From JAHBNG01 sp039028975 (lineage in GTDB: Bacteria; Chloroflexota; Anaerolineae; Caldilineales; Caldilineaceae), in NCBI GenBank assembly GCA_039028975.1, contig JBCCHB010000019.1, positions 62,001-126,000 of the forward strand: a stretch of DNA of 64,000 nt, read 5' to 3'. Each line of letters opens with the position of its first letter. Position 1 is the stretch's first letter. The notes under the pieces are model-generated. The model had not been told where the DNA came from. It saw only the letters and a list, made by a program, of their open reading frames with translations, and ran no database searches. Shown piece by piece: positions 25,096 to 34,050 of this stretch. Made by a program: the position numbers and the translations under genes.

Positions 25096-27291
25096 TTATG
25101 AGTAGTCCGCAGTCGTTTGGTCGCTTAGCCCAAAGCCGGTGTCATTCCTTTTGCGGTCTACCGATTCTGTATCTTGTACTGGGTAGGCAATCGCCAATGA
25201 GGTGCCGCACCAGACGCAGTTGCTCTTCTTAGCATCTTGGGTTTGATGGCAGTTGGCGCAGCAAACCCGAATATCTGTTTCTCTATACAGGGATGGGTCG
25301 GATGGGCGAGCTGTATTAGATGGCGCAGCGCTGCTGGCCAACACAAAACCGCTAGTTGCCACAGCCTGATGGCTATGCGATGTTGAGTCGGCCATCTCTG
25401 AAATCAGGTCGTCTGCTTTGGTATTCCCTTCAGTTGCTGTAGGAACCATGCATTGACGATAGAGGAGTAGGCCACCAAATCCAAAGCTACAGGCTGCCAC
25501 AGCTAGTGCCGTTACCCGCATGGCAGTTGGGCTAAAGGGAACCAGGATAATGGTCGTTACCAGCTCGAGCGTAATGAGCGTCAGCAGGCAGAAGATTATC
25601 TGATCCCGCTTAGCTCGGGATGCAACCGTTGCACCTAGGGGCGCACCAATGACAACGATAGGTAAGGCAACCAGCCAGTAGCTCCACGCCACACCGATAT
25701 CCTGGAGAACGAGGCCGTGGAGCGCAAAGCCAACAATCGAGTTGATTGCCATAATGATGACGGTTGTGGGTGTGCTGATCTTCTCGTTTATGCCAAAGGC
25801 TAGCGTTAAGACGATAAAGGTCAGCATGTCGATACCGGAGCCAGTGATGGCCGCAAACGTTCCACCGCAGATACCAATGGCCAAGAAGATACCACGTTCG
25901 GTTCCGGTCCAGCGATGCAGCGTGGCACGAGGTTCCCACTGTACACCCCAGCGGGAAATGATGAGCGCAAGACCAAAGACTGCCGCAGTAAAGGTGAAAA
26001 GAATTTTAGGGTATGGATTGGGCAAATGGACCCAAAAGGTACCAATGACCTGACCGATGACACCACCCAAGGTGGCCCATAAGATAACCCTTGGTAAGAC
26101 TTTGACCCGTTGGATCAGAATCACAATGCCGGCCATGGTCATACCCACTGCCTGGATCATCAACCCAAATGTACGGGCATCCGTTGATGCAATGTGTAAT
26201 ACCTTGGTAAAGACTGGAAAAGCAATGGCTGCACCACCCTCTGCAGTTGCACCGGCCACAAACGAACCAAGCGTCATGGTTAACGATACAGGCCATAGCT
26301 CACGGAAAAGGTACCAACTGTCAGACCACATCATGTAGCTCCCCCATACGGCATAGAGCACCACAAGCAGAGATGGGTAGATGGCCTTTCGATGATTGAT
26401 TTGGGGAAAATTTATTTTAGGGAGAACCGTGCTCTGGTCGTTCTGAAGTGTTGCTGGAGATACATTGCGTTTTGATATCGAAGGGCTACTATCTACGGTC
26501 GATCTCAAAGAAACTTTATAGCCGTTACCGTGTGCAATCGACATACGAATGAAGAGGATGCCCAGCAGGAGCCCCCCCAACATAAAGAGAATGAAGAGCA
26601 GCATGGCAGGATCATCAATGCTATGTGGACCAAAGTCACGAATATAGGGAACAACCATCCACGCTGTGAGGCAAGAGAGAATACCACTAAAAAGCAATAA
26701 CCACCTTTCGGACGTGCGATGTCCACGCTCAAAGTGGGATTGGGCCACCAAAAAGAACGAGCGGCTGTAACGGGACAAAAAGGAATCTCCACCCAATGTG
26801 GCCCCAGCATTGGCTGCGAGCAATCCACATTGAATCATGATATAGAATGCGGAAGGATTGACCACCCCTGCCAGCACAAAATTCAAGTTCATAAAGAGGC
26901 CGCTCAATAGGGCCAAATTGGTCAGCGTGCCGGTCAGAATAGCTCCTCCTGCTAATAGTTCACCGATTATAATGATCCAACTCAGAATCAACGCATTCGG
27001 CTCAAAGAATTGGATAATCAGTGTTTCATAAAACGGGAAGTAGACGGCATCGCTGGCGATCTGTGTTTGAAAGAATATGGGTAGCTTATGGCCAGATGTC
27101 CAGGCTGGATCGAGCAATTTTTCGGCCCCTGCTCGTAGCCAGCCCAGCCCAATAAAAAGACGCAATGGCAACAAAAACGCTGCCCCCTTCATCATCTCTC
27201 TCTCCAAATATGACCAAAGTCGCAATAGGCTGGATGTACTTTGGCTTGATGAACTTTGGCTTGATGAACCCTGTAAGATTAGTTGTGACAT
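25096..27291 (-). CDS. DoxX-like/TauE-like fusion membrane protein with C-terminal zinc ribbon
   Basis: I choose the ATG at 27291 (AAGGAG in front), giving 731 residues. Residues ~30-180 form a DoxX-type four-helix module (FLLPLRLFIGLGWLRAGAEKLLDPAW... GELLAGGAILTG). Residues ~330-600 form a TauE/SafE-type exporter (LGSFVAGATAEGGAAIAFPVF, GGTFAAITGSGIDML). The tail has CCANC-x9-NCVWC, a zinc-ribbon-like pair of CxxC. DoxX proteins belong with thiosulfate/quinone oxidation and TauE proteins export sulfite or sulfoacetate, so a coupled sulfur-oxyanion system is a reasonable inference. The fusion of all three parts is unusual. First gene of its operon. Confidence 0.8.
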   Translation of the reverse strand: MSQLILQGSSSQSSSSQSTSSLLRLWSYLEREMMKGAAFLLPLRLFIGLGWLRAGAEKLLDPAWTSGHKLPIFFQTQIASDAVYFPFYETLIIQFFEPNALILSWIIIIGELLAGGAILTGTLTNLALLSGLFMNLNFVLAGVVNPSAFYIMIQCGLLAANAGATLGGDSFLSRYSRSFFLVAQSHFERGHRTSERWLLLFSGILSCLTAWMVVPYIRDFGPHSIDDPAMLLFILFMLGGLLLGILFIRMSIAHGNGYKVSLRSTVDSSPSISKRNVSPATLQNDQSTVLPKINFPQINHRKAIYPSLLVVLYAVWGSYMMWSDSWYLFRELWPVSLTMTLGSFVAGATAEGGAAIAFPVFTKVLHIASTDARTFGLMIQAVGMTMAGIVILIQRVKVLPRVILWATLGGVIGQVIGTFWVHLPNPYPKILFTFTAAVFGLALIISRWGVQWEPRATLHRWTGTERGIFLAIGICGGTFAAITGSGIDMLTFIVLTLAFGINEKISTPTTVIIMAINSIVGFALHGLVLQDIGVAWSYWLVALPIVVIGAPLGATVASRAKRDQIIFCLLTLITLELVTTIILVPFSPTAMRVTALAVAACSFGFGGLLLYRQCMVPTATEGNTKADDLISEMADSTSHSHQAVATSGFVLASSAAPSNTARPSDPSLYRETDIRVCCANCHQTQDAKKSNCVWCGTSLAIAYPVQDTESVDRKRNDTGFGLSDQTTADYS

Positions 27292-27363
27292 CTGTTGTCT
27301 CCTTATATTTGCTATCAATAGTTGCTTCTCACTGCTCTGTATAGATAACCAGTAAAAGCCTGT

Positions 27364-27479
27364 ACCCATGACGATGGGTATGCCCTCTCTTCTCGAAATT
27401 TTCCAATCAGATTAGCCAATGGAATTTTCCAGAGTAGATTGGACAAGTATTGGTATAAGGCTTTTCTGGCGGACTATAT
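27364..27479 (+). repeat. R4 repeat, copy 2
   Basis: The hairpin ACCCAT-GACG-ATGGGT is followed by GCCCTCTCTTCTCGAAATT, CCAGAGTAGATTGGACAAG and TTTTCTGGCGGACTATAT. A 20-bp insertion relative to the other copies lies in the middle. It sits in the divergent spacer before the M20 hydrolase. Confidence 0.65.
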
Positions 27480-27823
27480 CTTGGTAAATCTTCCGCGTCA
27501 TCTGCAACAGCAACTTCATACTTGTTGTGTCATAAGTGGCTGTGTTACATTTCATAACGAAGAAAAATTCATTCCATTACACTTTGTGAAGAAAAGATTA
27601 AGGTTCGTAGGGGGTGCGTATGCCAGGGGGCGTAATGAAGTAAGACTGCTACGCCAAAGTGGGATTGGTCATAATTGGCGCATTTCCCCCTTGCACGCTC
27701 GGCCACAGTCGTGAAGCGACTTGAGAATTATTCGATGGGGTTATATTCGGGTAGATTATTCATATCTATGACGGGATTGGGCGTATAAAGAATAAATACA
27801 CAAAAGGGCTAACGTACACAAAG
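27480..27823. other. Spacer with no supported gene
   Basis: Between R4 copy 2 and the M20 gene. A plus-strand open stretch (27439-27714) has no family resemblance and mostly runs through the repeat. No promoter or terminator stands out. Confidence 0.35.
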
Positions 27824-29041
27824 ATGAATAGACTACCTTTTCTCGATGGCGAACAATTAATGGATGATCTCTTTGCGCTGGGACAAATTGGTCGTAACGA
27901 AGAAGGGGGCATCGATCGGATTGCATACGGCCAAACAGATTTAGAGGGCCGAGAGTGGGCTGAGCAATGTATGGTCAAGGCAGGGTTGACCGTGAGGCGA
28001 GATAGCGCGGGCAATACCATCGGTCGCTATGAAGGTACAGAGAATTTGCCTGCAATTTTGATCGGTTCCCATACGGATACGGTACCCAGTGGAGGCATCT
28101 ATGATGGAGCGTTGGGTGTTTTGGCGGGGATAGCTTGCATACGCGCATTGCACAACAGCGGACAGCGCTTGCGTCACCCCGTTGAAATTATCAACTTTAT
28201 GGCTGAGGAGGCCACCATGCCTGGAGGAACGTTGGGTAGTCTAGCACTCGTCAAGACGCCAGACGCTGCTCTTTTCGAGCACCCTGCTTGGGATGGCCAA
28301 CCAGCAAGAGAACATATATCCAGGGCTGGCATCGATCTATCTCGTCTGCACGAAGCGCTACGCAAGCCCGAAAGCGTTGCTGCCTTCATTGAACTGCATG
28401 TGGAACAAGGAGAGACGCTTGAGTTAAGCCAAACCTCGATTGGGGTTGTCCAAGGGATTGTAGGAATTCGGCGTTATGCTGTCTCCTTTTTCGGTCATGC
28501 CAACCATGCGGGGACGACGCAAATGGCTCGGCGCCAGGATGCGCTGGTAGCGGCTGCGCCTTTTATCCTTCACGTTCGAGATGTGGCCGTTGAACACGAC
28601 ATTGTGGGGACAATTGGTAAGGTAGACGTGCTACCAGGTGCGTCGAATGTCATTCCAGGAAGGGTTGATCTGAGCTTAGAGATTCGAGGATTGGATGAGC
28701 AAGTTTTGGATCAGGCCGAGAGTGCTTTGGGACTCTACGCCAAATCTGCTGGCGCAACATTTGAGAGGATCTCAGCCAAAAACGCGGTCCAGTCCGATCC
28801 AAAGCTGCTCACGGCCTTGATTGAGGCCTGTCAGGAGTTGGAGATATCATATATGGAGATGCCAAGCGGTGCCGGCCACGATGCTATGAACATGGAATCC
28901 CTTTGTCCCATGGCCATGCTCTTTGTGCCAAGCCGAGACGGAATCAGCCATGCACCTGGCGAATATACGGCACCAGAAGAGTGTATTCGCGGTGCTCAAG
29001 TGTTGCTGGCTGGGCTGGTGAGGATTGATGAGATGATCTGA
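27824..29041 (+). CDS. M20-family hydrolase (N-carbamoyl amino acid/allantoate amidohydrolase type)
   Basis: 405 residues, the usual length for the hydantoinase/carbamoylase group. Metal ligands appear in GSHTDTVPSGGIYDGALGVL, FMAEEATMPGGTLGS, FIELHVEQGETLE and, at the end, DGISHAPGEYT. The dimerisation lid has GHANHAGTTQMARRQDAL. These binuclear enzymes hydrolyse N-carbamoyl-amino acids, ureidoglycolate or allantoate; the sequence alone does not choose. It stands alone on the plus strand and ends at a terminator hairpin shared with the convergent sigma gene. Confidence 0.9.
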   Translation: MNRLPFLDGEQLMDDLFALGQIGRNEEGGIDRIAYGQTDLEGREWAEQCMVKAGLTVRRDSAGNTIGRYEGTENLPAILIGSHTDTVPSGGIYDGALGVLAGIACIRALHNSGQRLRHPVEIINFMAEEATMPGGTLGSLALVKTPDAALFEHPAWDGQPAREHISRAGIDLSRLHEALRKPESVAAFIELHVEQGETLELSQTSIGVVQGIVGIRRYAVSFFGHANHAGTTQMARRQDALVAAAPFILHVRDVAVEHDIVGTIGKVDVLPGASNVIPGRVDLSLEIRGLDEQVLDQAESALGLYAKSAGATFERISAKNAVQSDPKLLTALIEACQELEISYMEMPSGAGHDAMNMESLCPMAMLFVPSRDGISHAPGEYTAPEECIRGAQVLLAGLVRIDEMI

Positions 29042-29072
29042 GTGGCTCAAACAGATCCCATGTGTTTGACAG

Positions 29073-29114
29073 GGTTTTCGTATGGACAAGATAATTCAAG
29101 CCCATACGAAAACC
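29073..29114. terminator. Hairpin between convergent M20 and sigma-fusion genes
   Basis: GGTTTTCGTATGG and CCATACGAAAACC are a perfect 13-bp inverted repeat with a 16-base loop, centred in the 113-bp spacer. T-rich arms fit termination in both directions. Confidence 0.65.
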
Positions 29115-29154
29115 AGCTGAAATGTCGAAGAGCCGTTCTCGTTTTGTATATGTG

Positions 29155-31641
29155 TTACTTTCCTCTTGGCTTGCCCTGTTTTGAACGGCTTTGCCCAGAA
29201 TTATCCTGCTCAGAGCTACTTTGTCCAGAGTTACTTTGTCCAGAACTATTCTGCTCAGAACTATTTTGTCTTGAATTGCTCTGGCCTGGGTCATCGACCC
29301 TCGGGCTATTCTCTTCAGAGTTGCTCGGACTTGGACCGCCTTGATCTGATCTGCCCTGCCCAGAATCTCCTTGTCCAGAATCTCCTTGTCCAGAGCCTCC
29401 CTCTCCAGAATCTCCTTCACCTGAGTCATTTTGCCTTGATTCGCCCTGACCGGAATTATTCTGCCCCGATTCGTTCCGTCTGGTTTCACCTTGTCGAGGT
29501 CTTCGCTGCTCAGAGTTTTCTTCCCCAGAGTTTTCTTCCCCAGAGTCTACCTCTCCGGAACTGTTCGGATCGGATGCGCTCTGAACCAGCCCACCTGACT
29601 CACCCTGATCTGTTTCCTCAGATACCCGATTATTCTGTTCCGGACGGGACCGATTGCTCTGCCCCTTTCCGGAACCATTGCTGGTGCTATTGCTAGGGCT
29701 ATCTGCCACTTCCGTGTTTTGGATACCGCTTTGGGGGCTAGGTTCTTCGCCGGATTCAACACTGGGTCCATCAGTATCACTCCCGCCCTGGCTTCCATTT
29801 TGACGTTCACCTTGGGCTAACGTCGGCACCTCGACGGGCTTGCTTTCAAGTTCCTCCGTTTGGTGCTGAGTGCTTGTGGTATCATTCGACCCAGTGTTTG
29901 CCCCCACTGTAGGGACGATCGGAACAATAGGCTCAGTAGCTGGAAGGGGGGCTTCAGTAAAGCCATCTGGTTGAGCGAGCGTGCTGGTTAACTGATTTTC
30001 ACTCTGTGCTGAAGACCCCTCAGAACCCTCTTCCAGCTTGGTTACAGTGGGTGCAGCAACTTCAGCAACTTCAACTGTCTCAGTCGTCGTAGCTGCTTCT
30101 ACCGATTCGGTGGTGACAGCCGCCTCCGCTGCATCACTGATAATAGTGGCCTCACTACTCGCAATGACCTCACTATTTCTAGAATCATTGAAGTTCTCTG
30201 TCTCGGTAGTATCTTGAATATCTTGAGTTAGATCACCTGTCTCTATGTCGGCACTTCTTTGTTCAAGCCCCACTGACTGATCAGTATTTGCCTCGATGCT
30301 AGGCCCATCGACTTCTCTATAGACACGTTGAGCGCTTGGATCCAGTGTAGCCTCTTGTATCGTTGTCTGCTCAGTTCTCTGTTCAATTGCCTGCTCAAGT
30401 GTTTGCTCTACCACTGGTTCAGAAAAGACTACGCTGCTATCTTCTTCCTGAGCTACCTCTTGACTCAGATGTGGACTGTCACCAATACTTGGAATTACAT
30501 CCGAATTATCGCCATCCCCACTGTTGACAACCACCGGTGCTGGTAAGAGCTGTCCTTCTGAATTATCCAGCTCCTGATGTTGATTGGATTCGGAATTATC
30601 TAAACCCGTGGGCTGGGGTACGACTTCCTGGATGGTCGATTGTATTTTTTCTGTTGCATCAATAGCCGGCTGAAGAGCCGCGTTCAGTGATTCGGATCCA
30701 CCTGCTAGGAGTTCCACTAAAGTGTCTCTATGGGCATTAAGTGATGGCCCCAAGGTTGTTACCAGTTCCTGTGCCAATTCTGGATCTGTCTGAGCAACCA
30801 TTCGCAAGGATGTTTCCATCCCCGTTAGATGGGCTGTCAGTCGCGCAACCGCGATTTGGACATCATCGACTCGATCTGCCGCAATCAACATTTCAATTTC
30901 GACTAACCGACGTGCCGTGTAATTTGTATAGAGTCGGGCGTCTCCAGAATCATCAACTAAAGTTAAGAGGGTATCTTCTATATCGATCCGAGTCGTATAC
31001 AAGGCATCACCTGGAAGCGCATTGGTTGTCGAGCGAATGGCTTTTATCCCAATGCCCATTGATGCAAATGCGGCTAGAATAGCAATCCAAGTAACGGCTT
31101 GCTGATTGAGCGCCTTTTGCAGGGCATTCAGTGCTCGGTGCTGCAAGACTCGTACGGCATTTACCTTCCGATCCAGTGCCTGTGCTGTCTCATCATAATC
31201 CATATTGTAGAGAAAACGGTAGGAGAGTACATCCTTATAGACAGGCTTAATATGCTCCATCGCCTCCTGAACCTGCTCCGAACGTTCTTGGGAGAGGGTC
31301 ACTTCTTCGGGGGTACGGCGCTCATCCGGAATTACCGAGAGATCGTCCCAGGGAACCGTCTCTTTATGTTTGCGGTAGTGATCCACAACAGCATTGTGGG
31401 CAATGCGATAGAGCCAAGCTCGGAAGGGGGCTACAGTTGGCTTGTACCGATCCAAGGCCATCCACGCTTTGGCAAAGACAGTTTGCGTTATATTTTCTGA
31501 TTCGTACACCTCGCCTACCCGCTTGTGGATATAACGATAGATAGCATCGAGGTTCCGCTGATAAAGTACGGCAAATGCGTCCTGATTGCCGTTTTGGGCC
31601 AACACAATGGCCTCACGATCTGATATGGCGCTTAGATCCAA
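29155..31641 (-). CDS. ECF sigma factor fused to a transmembrane helix, DUF5667-like domain and repetitive tail
   Basis: 828 residues in one frame from a TTG start with AAGGAG upstream. Residues 1-180 are a complete ECF sigma factor: region 2 (DAFAVLYQRNLDAIYRYIHKRVG, FRAWLYRIAHNAVVDHYRK) and region 4 (YDETAQALDRKVNAVRVLQHRALNAL). Residues 183-199 form one transmembrane helix. Residues ~206-320 resemble DUF5667, typically found in exported proteins encoded beside such sigma factors (ALPGDALYTTRIDIED, DARLYTNYTARRLVEIEML). The last ~500 residues are low-complexity and end in SGQGD/SGQSN-type pentapeptides encoded by 15-bp tandem repeats. The sigma part would be held at the inner face of the membrane and the tail would be outside. 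Confidence 0.88.
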   Translation of the reverse strand: MDLSAISDREAIVLAQNGNQDAFAVLYQRNLDAIYRYIHKRVGEVYESENITQTVFAKAWMALDRYKPTVAPFRAWLYRIAHNAVVDHYRKHKETVPWDDLSVIPDERRTPEEVTLSQERSEQVQEAMEHIKPVYKDVLSYRFLYNMDYDETAQALDRKVNAVRVLQHRALNALQKALNQQAVTWIAILAAFASMGIGIKAIRSTTNALPGDALYTTRIDIEDTLLTLVDDSGDARLYTNYTARRLVEIEMLIAADRVDDVQIAVARLTAHLTGMETSLRMVAQTDPELAQELVTTLGPSLNAHRDTLVELLAGGSESLNAALQPAIDATEKIQSTIQEVVPQPTGLDNSESNQHQELDNSEGQLLPAPVVVNSGDGDNSDVIPSIGDSPHLSQEVAQEEDSSVVFSEPVVEQTLEQAIEQRTEQTTIQEATLDPSAQRVYREVDGPSIEANTDQSVGLEQRSADIETGDLTQDIQDTTETENFNDSRNSEVIASSEATIISDAAEAAVTTESVEAATTTETVEVAEVAAPTVTKLEEGSEGSSAQSENQLTSTLAQPDGFTEAPLPATEPIVPIVPTVGANTGSNDTTSTQHQTEELESKPVEVPTLAQGERQNGSQGGSDTDGPSVESGEEPSPQSGIQNTEVADSPSNSTSNGSGKGQSNRSRPEQNNRVSEETDQGESGGLVQSASDPNSSGEVDSGEENSGEENSEQRRPRQGETRRNESGQNNSGQGESRQNDSGEGDSGEGGSGQGDSGQGDSGQGRSDQGGPSPSNSEENSPRVDDPGQSNSRQNSSEQNSSGQSNSGQSSSEQDNSGQSRSKQGKPRGK

Positions 31642-32125
31642 TTTGACTACTCCTTATAACGCTGGTGCAAGCAGGGTTTCACCTTAGCCCGAGTCGAACG
31701 TTCCTTATAAACGAACGAGAATTGGAGATAAAGGAGGGTGAGAAACCCAATCTGGCGGCAACGATTTTGTGTATTCAATCCATCTAGGAACGGGAATTAA
31801 ACAACCTGAGCACTTGAAGGGGCTACACCCGATTAAAACGCGTAAGTTATTTACAACTCATTCCTGCTATTCGGCCCAAATTGAGCGTAGCTGGGATTGG
31901 ATATAGAGAAGAACTACGCGCCCGAGAAAACAAGCCATTTCCTTTGTCATCTATGTCAGAACCGAGTCTAGATGGTATTCTTTAAGAGATGATAGGAAGA
32001 GCTTACAGCAAAGTTATTGAGATTTTGTTTAGATTTTATGGAGATTTGGGGCTAGCGCAATCAAGTTGCCTTCTCACCCAAATTCCGTATGAGTTGCGTA
32101 TTATTCGGCACATGCAGGAGGAAAG
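31642..32125. other. Promoter spacer between sigma-fusion and cupin genes
   Basis: 484 bp with no gene. CGTTCCTTATAAACGAACG at 31699-31717 is an inverted repeat about 60 bp upstream of the sigma-fusion start and could be part of its control region. Nothing else is recognisable. Confidence 0.4.
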
Positions 32126-32488
32126 TTGAACCATCTACATGCTGACACAACCGAAGCAAAGGGCTGGTATGCTGGTCCTTGGGATTCATCAGTTCCGGTT
32201 GCTCTCGGTTATGCCAACGAAGGCATCGACATTGCACACCATCACGAGACTATGTTTGAAATTTACTTGGTGGCTCAGGGCGAAAGTGTCGCAATTGTCG
32301 ACGGAATTCGGGTATCACTCAAGGCAAGGGATGTGCTTGTCGTCGAGCCAGGGGAAGTGCATACGTTTGTCGAGAGCACCGATGATTACTTCCACTTTGT
32401 GGTACAGACTCCTTTTGTTCCAGGGGATAAGGTTGTCAAGGAAATGGGGATCAGAGAGTGGGCAGAAGAGAACGGAGAGTTAAATTGA
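32126..32488 (+). CDS. Small cupin protein
   Basis: 120 residues from a TTG start with GGAGGAAAG directly in front. The single cupin barrel shows IDIAHHHETMFEIYLVAQGESVAIVDG (motif 1 with His-His and Glu) and LVVEPGEVHTFVES (motif 2 His). Function in this large family cannot be assigned. First of three overlapping genes. Confidence 0.8.
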   Translation: MNHLHADTTEAKGWYAGPWDSSVPVALGYANEGIDIAHHHETMFEIYLVAQGESVAIVDGIRVSLKARDVLVVEPGEVHTFVESTDDYFHFVVQTPFVPGDKVVKEMGIREWAEENGELN

Positions 32489-32991
32489 TACTCATTTTGA
32501 CAGGGCCACCTGCTGCGGGGAAAAGTACGATTGGACCATTGGTGGCAAAACAACTTGACCGCTGTACGGTGATCGATACGGACTTGGTGCGCCTTATGGT
32601 TGTTCAGCCGCATATCGCGCCGTGGTTGGGTGAGGAAGGGCGTTTTCAACTACATCTTGGTGCAAAAAATAGTTGCATGTTGGCGCGTAATTTTGCCGAA
32701 GAGGGATTTCACGTTGTTCTGTTGGATGTTTTGACAGATGAGTCAGCTCGTATCTATCGGATGAACTTGGCTGATTTGACGCATAAGATTGTACTGTTGA
32801 TGCCATCGCTAGATGAATCATTGGCACGCAATCGTGCGAGAGGACAGTTTCTCACAGATGATGAGGTGGAATTGTTATACGATTGGGAGCGTAACTTCTT
32901 AGACTTTGATCATAAGATCGACAACACGTGTCTGGATGCCGATCTAGTTTCCAAGGATCTGGTTTCCTTTTTTGGGCATAGCGAGCAATGA
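32485..32991 (+). CDS. P-loop kinase-like protein
   Basis: About 168 residues. I prefer the TTG at 32485, which overlaps the cupin stop and has GGAGAG upstream; the GTG at 32458 only adds a charged leader. The Walker A motif is GPPAAGKST at the N-terminus, and VIDTDLVRL follows as in zeta-toxin/adenylylsulfate-kinase-like small-molecule kinases. SLARNRARGQFLTDDEVELLYDWE is the lid region. The substrate is unknown. The neighbouring cupin and membrane protein overlap it on both sides. Confidence 0.75.
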   Translation: MILILTGPPAAGKSTIGPLVAKQLDRCTVIDTDLVRLMVVQPHIAPWLGEEGRFQLHLGAKNSCMLARNFAEEGFHVVLLDVLTDESARIYRMNLADLTHKIVLLMPSLDESLARNRARGQFLTDDEVELLYDWERNFLDFDHKIDNTCLDADLVSKDLVSFFGHSEQ

Positions 32992-33317
32992 ACCGATCTA
33001 AACCACTTCAAATTAGCTTTTGGGAGCCTTTGGCGCTTGGCCTATGTAATGTACTGATTGGCGGGTTTGTTCATGAACCAATGGCTCGTATGGGAGTTCT
33101 TGCACTCTTGGTTGTTGGGTGGGGACTCTATTGCTGGTGGAGTAGACGCAATAGCTACAAACTCTACCTTTATACCCTGATTGGGCTTGCTCTCTTTGGT
33201 CTATTGATGTGGATCAATCCCCTCTTACCCTGGTGGATATTCACTGCCGGAGTTACTGTTGGGGCGGTGACGCTCTTTCTGGTTATTCACTTAAAAGTAT
33301 GGGAACTACTGCGGTAG
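32988..33317 (+). CDS. Small membrane protein, unknown
   Basis: 109 residues with four hydrophobic segments and no recognised motif. The ATG overlaps the stop of the kinase-like gene (ATGA), so it belongs to the same operon. Confidence 0.65.
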   Translation: MNRSKPLQISFWEPLALGLCNVLIGGFVHEPMARMGVLALLVVGWGLYCWWSRRNSYKLYLYTLIGLALFGLLMWINPLLPWWIFTAGVTVGAVTLFLVIHLKVWELLR

Positions 33318-33842
33318 TAGTGCTTTTTCGACAAATATATATGTTTAAATTTCAGATAAAGCATTCTTTTCCCTCGTCTAGTGGTGTTACTTTATCACGA
33401 CCGCCAGTAAAACCTGACTCAGATTCTCTATACGTCACCGGCTGTGGATAAGAAATACGTACTATTGCGGATAGAAAATCTATGAAATTTCCTGTAAACT
33501 GTATAATGATTACGACTGAATTGATATCTAATAATCTCTCATTGACGTAGCGATCTTCTGATACCGTCTCCGCTGCAAATGCTCGTTTGGTTCCTCTGTT
33601 AAAGCTCCGAAAAACACCTATCTCAAAATGATCGCGATATCACTTCTTTCACTCCATAGGCGTATCCGGGATCTGACATCCAGGATCTGACACCTAAATC
33701 GAAGGATATCAGAGCGAATTCACGCTCCGAACCAGTGAGGTTTGTGAATTCCATACAGAGTCATTTTTTTGATCAGGCATGATGTAACTTTCGCAGTGTA
33801 AAGGCCTATATATGCTCAGATAGAGCTAGTTCCCGTGAATTT

Positions 33843-33935
33843 CCCCATCTTATGGGGATGCTCTTCCTTTCTAGGCGTTCCTTGCCCACCCAATTACATG
33901 CCGGGACAAACTTTACTGGCGACAATCAGTGGACC
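33843..33935 (+). repeat. R4 repeat, copy 4 (divergent)
   Basis: The hairpin CCCCAT-CTT-ATGGGG is followed by ATGCTCTTCCTTTCT and, at the right distance, GCCGGGACAAACTTTACTGGCGACAAT, which matches copy 1 (GCCGGGACGGGACATCTCTGGCG). It lies 115 bp before the surface-protein gene. The rest of the 33318-34050 spacer holds only a short direct repeat of GGATCTGACA (about 33668 and 33684) and no gene. Confidence 0.5.
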
Positions 33936-34050
33936 GCAGCCAGCTTTTCCCAGTCCTTCCAGGGAACGGTTGCTCAACTCAAAGTCGGCTCTGTTGACGT
34001 CTCTCATTGCTGTCAGTAGACAGCAAGATTGAAGTAAGGAATTGGTTCAG

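Noticed and set aside
27439..27714. 91-codon plus-strand frame before the M20 gene
   Set aside because: Overlaps the R4 repeat, has no ribosome site and no recognisable similarity.
29166..29696. Plus-strand open frame with NYSVQ/NYFVQN-type repeats
   Set aside because: It is the antisense reading of the 15-bp repeat tract of the sigma-fusion gene, not a repeat protein.
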